This document shows positions 7,693-16,948 of a stretch of 64,000 bases of DNA, one piece after another. Origin of the DNA: Exiguobacterium sp. RIT594 (GTDB lineage Bacteria > Bacillota > Bacilli > Exiguobacteriales > Exiguobacteriaceae); the NCBI RefSeq assembly GCF_003339585.1, contig NZ_QPKF01000005.1, positions 1 to 64,000 on the forward strand, written 5' to 3'. Positions within the stretch are counted from its first letter, which is position 1; each line of letters opens with the position of its first letter. A program made the translations under genes and the position numbers. Under the pieces are notes generated by a model that saw only the letters and a program-made list of their open reading frames with translations, searched no databases and was not told the origin of the DNA.

Positions 7693-8547
7693 TTAGTCAT
7701 TCAGCCAGAACAAGCCAACGGTTTCTGCACCGGCGTGTGTTCCGATGGCCGGACCAAACGTGCCGTCGAGCACCGTTAATTCCGGGAATTTTGTTGCGAC
7801 CTGTGTCCGTAAATCGGCTGCCATCTCAGGTGCCATCGTCGTCGCGACATAAATCCGGTTTTTATAAAACGTATGCTGACGCATCGCTTCTTCGACCTGT
7901 TTGATGATTTCGATGTAGGCTTTTTTCAGGGAACGGGCTTTTTTAAACGGAACGATTTTTCCCGATTCATCCGTCGTGATGATCGGTTTAATGCTGAGCA
8001 GGTTTGCGAGGAACAAATCACCGGACGAGACACGTCCGCCCCGGCGCATCGTCTCCATGTTCCCGACAATCATATAAAAGTGCGTTTTTTTCGCTAACGC
8101 TTGTAAAGCCGCCGTAATCTCTTCGACCGACTTACCTTCCGCTTCCAGTGCCATCCCGTAACGGATGAACTCCTGCTGATTTTCAAACGCCGTATGCGAA
8201 TCGATGATGTGGACCGGGAAGCTCGCCGCTTCCGCTGCTGAAGCGGAACTTTGGACCGTGCTCGACAGACCGTTCGTACAGTGGACCGCAATCGCACAGT
8301 CGTATCCTTCTTCTTTTAAGCGTTCATACGTCCCGACGAATTCCCCGAAAATCGGTTGTGATGTTTTGGCGACCAGCTTTTTATCTGCTTCCAGTGCCCG
8401 AAACAACCGTTCGACCGTAATCGTATCTTCATTGTAGGCTGTCTCACCAAGCAAGATTTGAATTGGTACGACATTCACACCGATTGCTTCCGCCTCTTCT
8501 TTTTTGAAATAGGCCATACTATCGGTCACCCATGCTATTTTAGTCAT
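7693..8547 (-). CDS. DegV family fatty-acid-binding protein
   Basis: This 284-aa protein has the DegV signatures WVTDSMAY near the N-terminus, the TSQP and LSST phosphate/carboxylate-contacting motifs, ETMRRGGRVSSG in the middle and GPAIGTHAG at the C-terminus. DegV (FakB-like) proteins bind fatty acids and present them to the FakA kinase; no fakA lies here. A second DegV gene is at 44247. ggaggcataggaaa precedes ATG. It lies 71 bp downstream of galM on the same strand with no clear terminator between, so co-transcription is possible. Confidence 0.88.
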   Translation of the reverse strand: MTKIAWVTDSMAYFKKEEAEAIGVNVVPIQILLGETAYNEDTITVERLFRALEADKKLVAKTSQPIFGEFVGTYERLKEEGYDCAIAVHCTNGLSSTVQSSASAAEAASFPVHIIDSHTAFENQQEFIRYGMALEAEGKSVEEITAALQALAKKTHFYMIVGNMETMRRGGRVSSGDLFLANLLSIKPIITTDESGKIVPFKKARSLKKAYIEIIKQVEEAMRQHTFYKNRIYVATTMAPEMAADLRTQVATKFPELTVLDGTFGPAIGTHAGAETVGLFWLND

Positions 8548-8618
8548 TTTCCTATGCCTCCGTTAGATTCTTCTCGCTTTATCCTACCACATTCGCTTCG
8601 GATGTCAGCAAAAAAACG

Positions 8619-9647
8619 TTACTGCACTCGACTAAATTGGAACGTCGTCCGTTTTTCATAGACCTCGCCGGCACGTAAAACAACAGACGGAAAATCGGGC
8701 TGATTGATGGCGTCCGGCAATCCTTGTGTTTCGAGACAAATTCCGAGATACGGTGTCGCCCGTCGCCCGGCAATCGTAAACTCACCGGCCAAATGGTTTC
8801 CGGTATAGACGACGACACCCGGCTGATCGGTTTCAACACGTAAAATCCGACCACTGACCGGTTCCTCCAAGACGATTTCACCGCCTTCTTTTAATAAAAA
8901 CGGGTGGTCGACACCGCTGCCTGCCTGGCGCAACGCTTCGTCACTCGCATGTGTCACTTCATACAACGAGCGGGCTGTCCGGAAATCAAAGACCGTCTCG
9001 TTGACGGATAAAATCTCGCCTGTCGGAACGGACTCTGCATTTAACGGGACGTAAAACGGGGCATCCATCCGGAGACGGTGCTGCTCAATCGTTGTTTTCG
9101 CATTTCCTGTCAAATTAAAATACGTGTGGTTCGTCGGACTGAACGGTGTCGAGGCCGTCGTCGTCGCCTGGTACGTCATAATCAAAGCGTCGTCATCCGT
9201 CCAGTCGATTGTCAACCGGACATCGAGTTGACCCGGATAACCGTTTTCTCCGTCCGGGCTCGTCAGGAGCAGATGTAACTGTTCACCATCGATTTCATAA
9301 TCAAAAAACCGGTTCGACCAGTTGACGCTTCCTCCATGAAGGTGATGTTCTCCTTCATTTTGTTCCAGGATGTAGTTCATCCCTTCTAATGCAAACGCAC
9401 CGTTGGCAATCCGACCGCCGACCCGGCCGATCGTTGCCCCTAAGTGATGGGGATCCTCTAAATATTCTTCCATATCATCAAAGGCCAAGACGACATTCTC
9501 GATGGTCCCGTGTTGATCCGGAACACGGATTGCCGTGATTTTCCCGCCCAGATTGAGTAATTCCACGCTGTGTCCGTTACGATTCATCAATGTAAAAGCG
9601 ATGATCGGCTGCTCGCCGGAAAACCCGACTTCTTTTGTTGTAATCAT
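8619..9647 (-). CDS. galM: aldose 1-epimerase (mutarotase)
   Basis: This 342-aa protein is of usual GalM length. It has GATIGRVGGRIANGAF, the catalytic region NEGEHHLHGG, SPTNHTYFNLTG (catalytic His) and the late carboxylate in TPYLGICLETQGLPDAIN. It interconverts alpha and beta anomers of galactose or glucose in the cytoplasm. No gal operon is adjacent; it follows the LytS-like gene after a terminator, so it has its own or a read-through promoter. Confidence 0.9.
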   Translation of the reverse strand: MITTKEVGFSGEQPIIAFTLMNRNGHSVELLNLGGKITAIRVPDQHGTIENVVLAFDDMEEYLEDPHHLGATIGRVGGRIANGAFALEGMNYILEQNEGEHHLHGGSVNWSNRFFDYEIDGEQLHLLLTSPDGENGYPGQLDVRLTIDWTDDDALIMTYQATTTASTPFSPTNHTYFNLTGNAKTTIEQHRLRMDAPFYVPLNAESVPTGEILSVNETVFDFRTARSLYEVTHASDEALRQAGSGVDHPFLLKEGGEIVLEEPVSGRILRVETDQPGVVVYTGNHLAGEFTIAGRRATPYLGICLETQGLPDAINQPDFPSVVLRAGEVYEKRTTFQFSRVQ

Positions 9648-9702
9648 GCGCTTATCCTCCTGTATCGATCTACTCTTGCTTTCATTTTTACCCAGGATTG
9701 GC

Positions 9703-9749
9703 TAAAAAAAAACAATCGTCCGATTCCGGCAATCCGAATCGAACGATCA
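9703..9749 (-). terminator. terminator of the LytS-like gene
   Basis: On the minus strand, gatcgttcgattc pairs with gaatcggacgatt and is followed by a run of nine or more T. It isolates the LytS-like gene from galM. Confidence 0.85.
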
Positions 9750-11432
9750 TTACACCCGGTCGGTCGTAAGAGGCAACATCAGTTTCAGACGTGTTCCACC
9801 GGGGCGGGAATGAATCATACAACTCGCCTGTTCCCCGTATCTCCGGTGAAGGGCACGTCGTAATAAAAATAAATTACTCGTTTCCGTTTTTTTATCCTGC
9901 TCCCAGCGTTTCAGGAATTCAGCCGGTACACCGACTCCATTGTCCGACACTTCAAGCATCCAGTGTGTTCCTTCCTGAAATGCCCGGACATCAATCCGGT
10001 GATACGGACCGCTTTCGGGAAACGCATGCCGCAATGCATTATCGACCAGCTGTGTCACGAGCAACGGAAAAACAAAATGCTCTTCAACAGCCGTTTCGAT
10101 ATCCAAATCAATCGTAACCGCGGCCGGTGTCAATGGATGATGCCGGCGGATTCCTTCCAGCGACAGATACGATTTTAAGGTCAGTAATTCTTCACGCAAA
10201 GGATACAGATCAAGTCGTCGTGCGGTCGTCAGTAGCTGTCGCAATGCTCCGAGTTGGTGTTTGACCGGGGTATCCGGATCAGCTGTCTGATGGATTTCAT
10301 CGACGATGCCGAGGAGATAGTTCGGACTCAGAATCGGTTTGATGCTGGTGTTTGGAAATTGATTCAGTTGCTCTTCTTGGTGAACGACGAGTTCGCGTGC
10401 CAGGAGATCCACCAACTGTTCCATCGTCCGCTCCATCGTATCATCGAACAGGTGGGCCGGAAACCAACAGACGATGCCCGCTTTCTTCCCCTCGATGAGT
10501 AGTGGATGAAACGAGATGATTTGACGTGTCAACTCATCTTCCGACCGGTAAACGACAGCTGTCTCCACCCAGTCCAAAATCGTCTGATGCTGGAATAAAT
10601 CGGCTGTATCGTGTCCCGTCCGGACATCGGCTAAAATCCCATCCGGTCCAAGTAAAACGACCCGGTTGATTTTCGTTTCTTCCAGGATGGTCGATCCGAT
10701 TTGCCGGGCGACATCAACCGTCATGCCATTTTTACGTAGCGGACGAATCGCATCCAGTAAACGATAGGAACGTGCGGATTCGCGAACGAACAATTCGTTC
10801 TCGAGCTTCAATTGCGTCCGTAAGATGGCAATGAAGACACTGATTCCGACTGCATTCGTAAATAACATCGGGAAGACAGCTTGACGTGTCAACTCCAACA
10901 CACGCGCCTGATCCGGGGCCAAAATCAATGCGACTCCAATATCGAGGAGGACGGCACTTAAGACGATGCCGATCGGCTGGAGCAGGGAATAACCGTCTTT
11001 CCTGCGCCACTGGCGGCTGTACACCCCGCTCAACAATCCGGTTCCGACCGCAATGACCCAAGCCGATTCCGCACCGGATGCACCGAGATAATAGCGGTGA
11101 AATCCGACCAGCAAACCGGTCAAACCACCGACGAGCGGTCCCCCCAGCAGACCGCTGGTGACGATGATCGTCAATCGGGTGTCGACAATCCATTGCTCCG
11201 GTGAAACGGCTAACCCGAGTAACGGATCAATCGTTTTATCAGCCGAAAGACCAATTCCGGCATAGTTCATCAAAATACCCGATACGACAAACACACTCAG
11301 TAAAATAAAACGATGACTGCGGCGCGACGACGTTTGAAACAAATGGCGTGATATGCGCCATTGTGACAATAAAAAAGCCAATAAGGCTAACATGCCTAAG
11401 CGGCTGAGTAAAAACGGGATTTGCTCGAGCAC
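9750..11432 (-). CDS. LytS-family sensor protein lacking the phospho-acceptor histidine (pseudokinase)
   Basis: This 560-aa protein has the LytS layout: 5TM-5TMR_LYT membrane domain (about 1-205), a GAF-like region (about 225-345), a His_kinase-type dimerisation segment and a HATPase domain. Where family members read HPHFLFN, it reads SPNYLLG, so the phospho-accepting His is Asn371 (codon at 10320-10322). The ATP-binding N box (VDNALRHAF) and G box (VSDNGVGVP) remain. It therefore probably cannot autophosphorylate but may still bind ligand and ATP. No response regulator is adjacent. The intact paralogue at 53164 shares the architecture and suggests duplication followed by loss. Confidence 0.85.
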   Translation of the reverse strand: MLEQIPFLLSRLGMLALLAFLLSQWRISRHLFQTSSRRSHRFILLSVFVVSGILMNYAGIGLSADKTIDPLLGLAVSPEQWIVDTRLTIIVTSGLLGGPLVGGLTGLLVGFHRYYLGASGAESAWVIAVGTGLLSGVYSRQWRRKDGYSLLQPIGIVLSAVLLDIGVALILAPDQARVLELTRQAVFPMLFTNAVGISVFIAILRTQLKLENELFVRESARSYRLLDAIRPLRKNGMTVDVARQIGSTILEETKINRVVLLGPDGILADVRTGHDTADLFQHQTILDWVETAVVYRSEDELTRQIISFHPLLIEGKKAGIVCWFPAHLFDDTMERTMEQLVDLLARELVVHQEEQLNQFPNTSIKPILSPNYLLGIVDEIHQTADPDTPVKHQLGALRQLLTTARRLDLYPLREELLTLKSYLSLEGIRRHHPLTPAAVTIDLDIETAVEEHFVFPLLVTQLVDNALRHAFPESGPYHRIDVRAFQEGTHWMLEVSDNGVGVPAEFLKRWEQDKKTETSNLFLLRRALHRRYGEQASCMIHSRPGGTRLKLMLPLTTDRV

Positions 11433-11564
11433 TGGACGTCTCCCTTCTCAAAAAAAATAATTTTCCCTCTCCTTACTCTTTCCCGCTCCCGCCCCCGTTT
11501 CCCTACCAACGTGTTCATTCTTTGCACATTCGTTTTAAACTTCATTTTCCGACTGACGTCTTAC

Positions 11565-11604
11565 CGAAAAAAAAAGCGTCTTTCGTACGAGACGAAAGAC
11601 ACTT
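11565..11604 (-). terminator. terminator of the CNNM gene
   Basis: On the minus strand, gtgtctttcgt pairs with acgaaagacgc and a run of nine T follows. Confidence 0.85.
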
Positions 11605-11608
11605 CGGA

Positions 11609-12922
11609 TTATTCTGCTCGTTCGAGCGGGTGTAACCACAATTTGATCTGGTTGATTTGATAGTTCTCCATCTCCATCACTTCGACCGAGAAGGATTCCG
11701 TATCAATGTGTTCTCCCGGTTGCAGATCGATGTTGTGCATCTGAATCCAGCCACCGATCGTATCGACGTCTTCATCGTTCGTAAACGTCAGACCGAATCG
11801 GGCTTCGAGATCTTCAAGCAACACGGTACCGGCAACGAGGTATTCATTGTTCGGCAACTCCTGGATTTCTTCGACTTCATCCGTATCAAACTCGTCGCGG
11901 ATTTCACCGACGATTTCTTCGAGTAAGTCTTCCATCGCGACGATTCCGGCCGTTCCGCCGTATTCGTCGACGACCAATACGATATGCGAGCGTGTTTTCT
12001 TCATCTTCCGCAACGTATCTTGCAGCGACGTGACTTCCGAGACGACCGGTAAATCCTTCACATAATGTGTAACCGGATGATTGTTTCCGTTGGCGAAATC
12101 CGTCAACATCTCCTTGACGTTGATGTAACCGAGAATCCGGTCTTTATCATTTTCTTCCGTCACCGGATAACGGGTAAACGGATTATCCATGAAGATTTCC
12201 ATCAGCTCGTCTTTTGACAACCGTTCTGAGATTGTCGCCATCCGCATCCGCGGCACCATCAAATCTTTGACGACATGCTCGTCAAACGCAAACACGTTCT
12301 GCATCAGTGCGAGTTCCGTCTGATTGATTTCTCCGCTTTGAAAACTTTGTGCCATGATGATTTTCAATTCATCTTCTGAGTGGGCTTGTTCGTGACCAGC
12401 CGGTTTGACACCGAATAATCCAAGGAAAAAGCGGGCCGAACCATTGAGTAACCAAATGAACGGATACATGATTTTCCCGAAAATGTACAGTGGACGGGCA
12501 AACAGTAACGTCATCTTTTCCGCGTATTGAATCGCAAGTGTCTTCGGTGCCAGTTCTCCGATGACGACGTGTAGGAACGTCACGGAAACAAAGGCAATCC
12601 CGAACGACAAGAAGGTCGAGACGGCAGCCGAGACACCGAATTCATCAAACACCGGGTGCAGGATTTTTTCGACGGTCGGTTCACCGAGTGCCCCAAGACC
12701 AAGTGCTGTCACCGTGATTCCCAGCTGACAGGCCGACAAGTAATAATCGAGGTCTCCGGCAATCTTTTTCGCCAGGATGGCACTCTTGTTTCCTTCCTGA
12801 ATCATTTGATCCAGACGGGACATCCGTACCTTAACGACCGCAAACTCTGATCCGACGAAAAACGCGGTCAACACGATCAATAACACCACTAAAAATAAAT
12901 TAATAAATAATATAGTATCCAA
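11609..12922 (-). CDS. CNNM/CorC (HlyC) family divalent-cation transporter with CBS pair
   Basis: This 437-aa protein has a DUF21/CNNM membrane domain (about 1-190; GSEFAVVKVRMSRLD), tandem CBS domains (about 205-340; VPRMRMATI, RYPVTEENDKDRILGYIN, HIVLVVDEYGGTAGIV) and a C-terminal CorC_HlyC domain (about 350-430). Members such as MpfA and YhdP export Mg2+ or related ions. It follows a MerR gene by 34 bp on the same strand, matching the yhdP/yhdQ arrangement of B. subtilis, and is probably expressed from the MerR promoter. The hemolysin label used for this family is historical. Confidence 0.9.
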   Translation of the reverse strand: MDTILFINLFLVVLLIVLTAFFVGSEFAVVKVRMSRLDQMIQEGNKSAILAKKIAGDLDYYLSACQLGITVTALGLGALGEPTVEKILHPVFDEFGVSAAVSTFLSFGIAFVSVTFLHVVIGELAPKTLAIQYAEKMTLLFARPLYIFGKIMYPFIWLLNGSARFFLGLFGVKPAGHEQAHSEDELKIIMAQSFQSGEINQTELALMQNVFAFDEHVVKDLMVPRMRMATISERLSKDELMEIFMDNPFTRYPVTEENDKDRILGYINVKEMLTDFANGNNHPVTHYVKDLPVVSEVTSLQDTLRKMKKTRSHIVLVVDEYGGTAGIVAMEDLLEEIVGEIRDEFDTDEVEEIQELPNNEYLVAGTVLLEDLEARFGLTFTNDEDVDTIGGWIQMHNIDLQPGEHIDTESFSVEVMEMENYQINQIKLWLHPLERAE

Positions 12923-12956
12923 AATCCCCTAAACAGGGGTCACCTCCATTTTATTG

Positions 12957-13355
12957 TTACAGCTGAGCAATCAGGGAAGCAATCAATGTCAGACGTTGAG
13001 ACAGTTCGAGACGAATCTCCTGTTTCTCATAGTCGGTCGATTGCAATAAACGCTGTTCGAGCCCGTTGACGCTTTCTTGAAGCTGCTGCACTTCTTGATA
13101 AATGGCATCGCCCGTTTTGACTTCACGCTCGGTGAAGAAAGCAAGAATCTCTTGCAGGGAAAGCCGTTGTGTCTTCAAATACTCAATCTTTTGAATATGC
13201 TGGATGACATCTTCCGTATACAGCCGGTAACCGGCCGCCGTCCGCTCTGTTGTTAATAAACCGAGCGATGTATAGTAGTCGATGGTCCGTTTTGATAAGC
13301 CGGTGGCCTCCGCGACCTGACCGATTTTAAGCAACGCCTTCCCAAAGATCCTCAC
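12957..13355 (-). CDS. MerR family transcriptional regulator
   Basis: This 132-aa protein (125 aa if it starts at the TTG at 13334) has the MerR helix-turn-helix LKIGQVAEATGLSKRTIDYYTSLGLL and the wing TAAGYRLYTEDV, then a coiled dimerisation helix. No metal-binding cysteine loop exists at the C-terminus, so it is not a copper- or mercury-type sensor. The start is uncertain: the best SD (GGGAGGTGAGG) overlaps the GTG and is distant from the TTG. It probably controls itself and the CNNM transporter from the 19-bp-spacer promoter upstream. Confidence 0.85.
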   Translation of the reverse strand: MRIFGKALLKIGQVAEATGLSKRTIDYYTSLGLLTTERTAAGYRLYTEDVIQHIQKIEYLKTQRLSLQEILAFFTEREVKTGDAIYQEVQQLQESVNGLEQRLLQSTDYEKQEIRLELSQRLTLIASLIAQL

Positions 13356-13381
13356 CTCCCATTCCGTTAAATAGTAATTTC

Positions 13382-13412
13382 ATCATATCACGGTTAAACC
13401 GTACACAACAAC
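13382..13412 (-). promoter_or_regulatory. MerR-type promoter with 19-bp spacer and central dyad
   Basis: On the minus strand a -35 TTGTTG (13412-13407) and a -10 TATGAT (13387-13382) are separated by exactly 19 bp. A perfect 13-bp dyad ACGGTTTAACCGT (13402-13390) lies in the spacer. The long spacer with a central palindrome is the hallmark of MerR-regulated promoters. Confidence 0.75.
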
Positions 13413-13434
13413 GTTATGCTTATTAGGGAACGGC

Positions 13435-13470
13435 AAAAAACGTATCCTCCGACCGGAGAATACGTTTTGG
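13435..13470 (-). terminator. terminator of the fadF-like gene
   Basis: AAAACGTAT.CTCCG pairs with CGGAG.ATACGTTTT, followed on the minus strand by TTTTTT. Confidence 0.85.
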
Positions 13471-13505
13471 ATTTAGATTCTTTTTTTACGTTTTTTAAGG
13501 GTACT

Positions 13506-15638
13506 TCAGTTGGTAACCGCTTCTTTGACCGGTGTTCCGACGATTGACCGTTCGAGCAGTTCGACGACATCGTACGTCGCGACCTGTTCGTCGACTTCTT
13601 TCGCCTTCGTTCCGTCACTGAGCATTGTCAGACAGTACGGACAAGCCGATCCGATGACGGATGGCTGGACCGTCAACAACTGTTCCGTCCGGGCGACATT
13701 GACCCGTGCGCCGACTTTTTCTTCCTGCCACATCATGCCGCCGCCGGCTCCGCAACACATACCTTTTTCCCGGTTACGTTCCGTTTCGACAAGCGTGATC
13801 CCCGGAATCTTCTCCAAAATATAGCGTGGTGCATCGTAAATATCGTTGTAACGACCGAGGTAACACGAATCATGATAGACGACCCGTTCACTGACCTCAT
13901 GGATCGGTGTGATCCGTTTGTCGTCAATCAACCGCGCGAGCAGTTCCGTGTGGTGATACACTTCGACGTCCGGACTGAGCCCAAAGTCCGGGTACTCATT
14001 TTTGAACGTATTGTAGGCATGTGGATCAATCGTGACGATTTTTTTAACATCGTATTTCTCAAACGATTTGATGTTCGCTTCCGCCAGTTCCTGGAACAAA
14101 ACTTCATTCCCGATCCGGCGTGGTGTATCACCTGAGTTTTTCTCATCGTTACCGAGAATCGCAAACGAGATGTTCGCTTCATTCAGGATCCGTGCAAATG
14201 CCATCGCAATTTTTTGACTGCGGCTGTCATACGAACCCATTGCGCCGACCCAGAACAGGTATTCGAACTCTTCGCCGGCTTTTTTCTTTTCCTTCGCCGT
14301 CGGCACGACCAGTTCGTCGCGCGTCTTGCGCCAGTTTTCGCGTTCTTTCCGGTTCATCCCCCATGGATTCCCTTGACGTTCGATGTTCGCCATCGTCCGT
14401 TGCATCTCCGGATCCATCTTCCCTTCCATCATCACGAGGTGACGGCGGAGATCGATGATTTTATCGACGTGTTCGTTCATGACCGGGCATTGATCTTCAC
14501 AGTTCCGGCATGTCGTACAGGCCCAAATCTCTTCTTCCGTGATGACGTTACCGATCAAGGAATCCGGGACGACATCCATTTGACCGGCTGCGGCAAGTGA
14601 CGCAATCTGATTGCCTTGCGATCCTTCAAAGGCAAACGCCGGTGCCCACGGTGACTTTTGGGTGATGGCTGCCGTTTTCATGTTGAGATGATCCCGCAGT
14701 TTAACGATCAGGTCCATCGGTGACAGTATTTTTCCTGTTCCGCTGGCCGGACACATATTCGTACAGCGGCCACATTCGACACAGGCATAGAGATCAACGA
14801 GTTGCTTTTGATTAAAATCTTCAATCCGGTTCACCCCGAAGCTGAATTCCGCCTCGTCGTCTTCCGCTTCTTCCATGACTGACAGGTCGATCGGTGCGAG
14901 GCGTCCGACTTTTGATGTCCGGCCGAGCCAGACGTTGGCTGTTCCGGCAATCAGGTGGGCGTGTTTCCCTTGCGGAATGTAGACCATGAAGCTGAGTAAG
15001 AACAGTAAGTGGGCCCACCAGAAGAAAACAAACAATCCAAACGCAACTTGCTCCGGTACCCAGCTGAATAAGAAGGCAATGGCCGACGCCACCGGTTCAC
15101 CGAACGTCGAATGATTTTCGTAGACCAGGAAAAATCCGTTTCCGAACAGAACAGCAACCATCAGACCACCGATGAAAATCAAGGCAAGACCGGCCATGAA
15201 GTTCCGTTTCAGGCGGACCAATTTTTCAACATAGCGGCGGTAGAATCCCCAAACGACTGCCACTAAAATGACGAGCATAACGATTTCCTGGAAAAATGTA
15301 AAAATCGGATAAAGTGGACCGAGCGGAATGTGTGGAAAACGTTGTCCGACGGCGAGTCCTTTCCAGATGAAATCAATCGCTCCGAATTGAACGAGTAAAA
15401 ATCCGTAAAACATCATGACGTGAATCGTCCCGCTTTTCTTGTCCTTCAGCAGTTTCTTTTGTCCAAAGACGTTGACGAGCACCGCGTTCAGACGCTCTTT
15501 GTTCGTCAGCGTCCATTCCGCTTTTTTCCCCCGACGAATCGCTTCGTACCGGCTTTTGACGAGCGTGACGAATAAATAACCCGCGTATCCTGCGACGAGC
15601 AGGAAGGCAATCCAGTTAATCAGTAAAAATGTCCCCAT
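13506..15638 (-). CDS. fadF: membrane Fe-S oxidoreductase, FadF/YwjF-like
   Basis: This 710-aa protein has an N-terminal membrane domain with about five to six helices resembling a NarI/heme-b subunit (residues 1-240). Then come two 4Fe-4S motifs (CVECGRCTNMCP and CTTCRNCEDQCPV) and two C-terminal CCG modules (HDSCYLGRYND...MCCGAGGG; SACPYCLTML). The layout matches B. subtilis FadF (YwjF), thought to pass electrons from acyl-CoA dehydrogenation to the respiratory chain. A FadR-like operator overlaps its promoter, which supports a beta-oxidation role. The ATG at 15638 is preceded by a purine-rich aaagggg. No etfAB or acyl-CoA dehydrogenase gene is in the window. Confidence 0.85.
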   Translation of the reverse strand: MGTFLLINWIAFLLVAGYAGYLFVTLVKSRYEAIRRGKKAEWTLTNKERLNAVLVNVFGQKKLLKDKKSGTIHVMMFYGFLLVQFGAIDFIWKGLAVGQRFPHIPLGPLYPIFTFFQEIVMLVILVAVVWGFYRRYVEKLVRLKRNFMAGLALIFIGGLMVAVLFGNGFFLVYENHSTFGEPVASAIAFLFSWVPEQVAFGLFVFFWWAHLLFLLSFMVYIPQGKHAHLIAGTANVWLGRTSKVGRLAPIDLSVMEEAEDDEAEFSFGVNRIEDFNQKQLVDLYACVECGRCTNMCPASGTGKILSPMDLIVKLRDHLNMKTAAITQKSPWAPAFAFEGSQGNQIASLAAAGQMDVVPDSLIGNVITEEEIWACTTCRNCEDQCPVMNEHVDKIIDLRRHLVMMEGKMDPEMQRTMANIERQGNPWGMNRKERENWRKTRDELVVPTAKEKKKAGEEFEYLFWVGAMGSYDSRSQKIAMAFARILNEANISFAILGNDEKNSGDTPRRIGNEVLFQELAEANIKSFEKYDVKKIVTIDPHAYNTFKNEYPDFGLSPDVEVYHHTELLARLIDDKRITPIHEVSERVVYHDSCYLGRYNDIYDAPRYILEKIPGITLVETERNREKGMCCGAGGGMMWQEEKVGARVNVARTEQLLTVQPSVIGSACPYCLTMLSDGTKAKEVDEQVATYDVVELLERSIVGTPVKEAVTN

Positions 15639-15678
15639 GAAACAAGCCCCTTTCCCCCTAAAGCCATTATTTGATATG

Positions 15679-15712
15679 AGTATAGCATATAATGAATGGC
15701 TATTCATTCATT
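15679..15712 (-). promoter_or_regulatory. fadF promoter with FadR-like operator
   Basis: A dyad AATGAAT-ggct-ATTCATT (15691-15708), continuing to CATT, matches the TGAATGA..TCATTCA pattern bound by Bacillus FadR. A minus-strand -10 TATACT (15684-15679) lies directly downstream, so bound repressor would cover the -35/spacer region. Long-chain acyl-CoA would relieve repression. Confidence 0.7.
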
Positions 15713-15759
15713 ATTTTACTGTTTTTTCTGACGGGCTGTTAGATCAAGGCATTCCATGC

Positions 15760-15812
15760 AAAAAACGTGTCCATTCACTCGCTGTTCTTGAGCAGGAATG
15801 GACACGTTTTTT
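15760..15812 (-). terminator. terminator of the MDR dehydrogenase gene
   Basis: AAAAAACGTGTCCATTC pairs with GAATGGACACGTTTTTT, a perfect 17-bp stem with T-runs on both sides. Confidence 0.9.
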
Positions 15813-15825
15813 AATCAAGTTCTTT

Positions 15826-16869
15826 TTACTTTCGCCTCGGCAGCAATACGATTTTCCCAAGTTTTCCTGTTTCTTTGAAGTAGCTTTGTGCTGCTGCCGC
15901 TTCCTCGAGCGGGAATGTCCGATCAATGACCGGTTCGAGTTTACCATCCGCAATCGCATCCAGCATCCGTCCGAATTCAGCCCGTGTACCAAGCACCGAG
16001 CCGTAAAACGTCAAATGCTTCAGATACAGCGTCCGGAAATCGAGATTCGTCTGTTGTCCGCCGGCAGAGCCGGAAATACAGAATTTACCGCCGTTTTTCA
16101 GAACGTTCAGAGTCGTCTTGAATAATGCATCACCGACGACATCAAGCACGGCGTCAACCGGTCCGGCATTCACGGAAAGAATCTCTTCCGTCAGTGTATC
16201 CGAACGGTACGACAAAACATGCGTTGCCCCGAGACGTTTCAACTCTTGTTCCATCTTCAAATCACCGACGACAGCAATGACCGTTGCCCCAAAGATCCGG
16301 GAAGCGATTTGAACGTTTAACGACCCGACACCGCCGCTTGCTCCGGTCACGAGGACGGTTTGTCCCGGCTGCAACTGGATTTGTTCATTCATGTGCCAGG
16401 CCGTCAATCCACTGACCGAGAAAACAGCACTTTTGACGTAATCGTCAAGCGGCATCGCATAACACAGTTCTGCCGGCCAGACGACATACTCGGCGTATCC
16501 GCCGTCATATTCCGAGCCGATGAATGCCATATCTTCACTGATATGTTCCGTTCCGTCTGTGCCGCTTGAAGTAAACGGGAATAAGACGACATCTTGACCG
16601 GTCCGGGAGGGATCAACACCACTCCCGACTTCAACGATTCGTCCGCTGATATCAGAACCCGGAACACGCGGAAATTGAACGCCTTCCGGTTTCCAGCCCG
16701 ACTCACTGTCCGTTCCGTATGCCCCTTCGCGCATCCAGATTTCCGTATTGTTGATACCGCATGCTTTGACCTCAATCAGGACTTCCCCGGCTTTTGGTGT
16801 CGGGACCGGACGTTCGACGACTTCGAGTTGCTCGACACCACCATATCCATTGACTTGAACGACTTTCAT
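15826..16869 (-). CDS. MDR-family zinc-type alcohol dehydrogenase / quinone oxidoreductase
   Basis: This 347-aa protein has the MDR N-terminus with CGINNTEIWMREG, the segment FPRVPGSDISGRIVEVG, and a cofactor domain with VTGASGGVGSLNVQIA around residue 170. The first Cys (KACGINN) sits at the usual catalytic-zinc ligand position, but the four-Cys structural zinc lobe is missing, so substrate class is uncertain. It is monocistronic with a perfect terminator. Confidence 0.8.
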   Translation of the reverse strand: MKVVQVNGYGGVEQLEVVERPVPTPKAGEVLIEVKACGINNTEIWMREGAYGTDSESGWKPEGVQFPRVPGSDISGRIVEVGSGVDPSRTGQDVVLFPFTSSGTDGTEHISEDMAFIGSEYDGGYAEYVVWPAELCYAMPLDDYVKSAVFSVSGLTAWHMNEQIQLQPGQTVLVTGASGGVGSLNVQIASRIFGATVIAVVGDLKMEQELKRLGATHVLSYRSDTLTEEILSVNAGPVDAVLDVVGDALFKTTLNVLKNGGKFCISGSAGGQQTNLDFRTLYLKHLTFYGSVLGTRAEFGRMLDAIADGKLEPVIDRTFPLEEAAAAQSYFKETGKLGKIVLLPRRK

Positions 16870-16948
16870 GCTATCTCCTCCGTTTCTTAAACTCTATCTT
16901 TTTATTCCTTGCCCGATTTTTAAAATCTTTAGACTTTATTCTGTGAAA

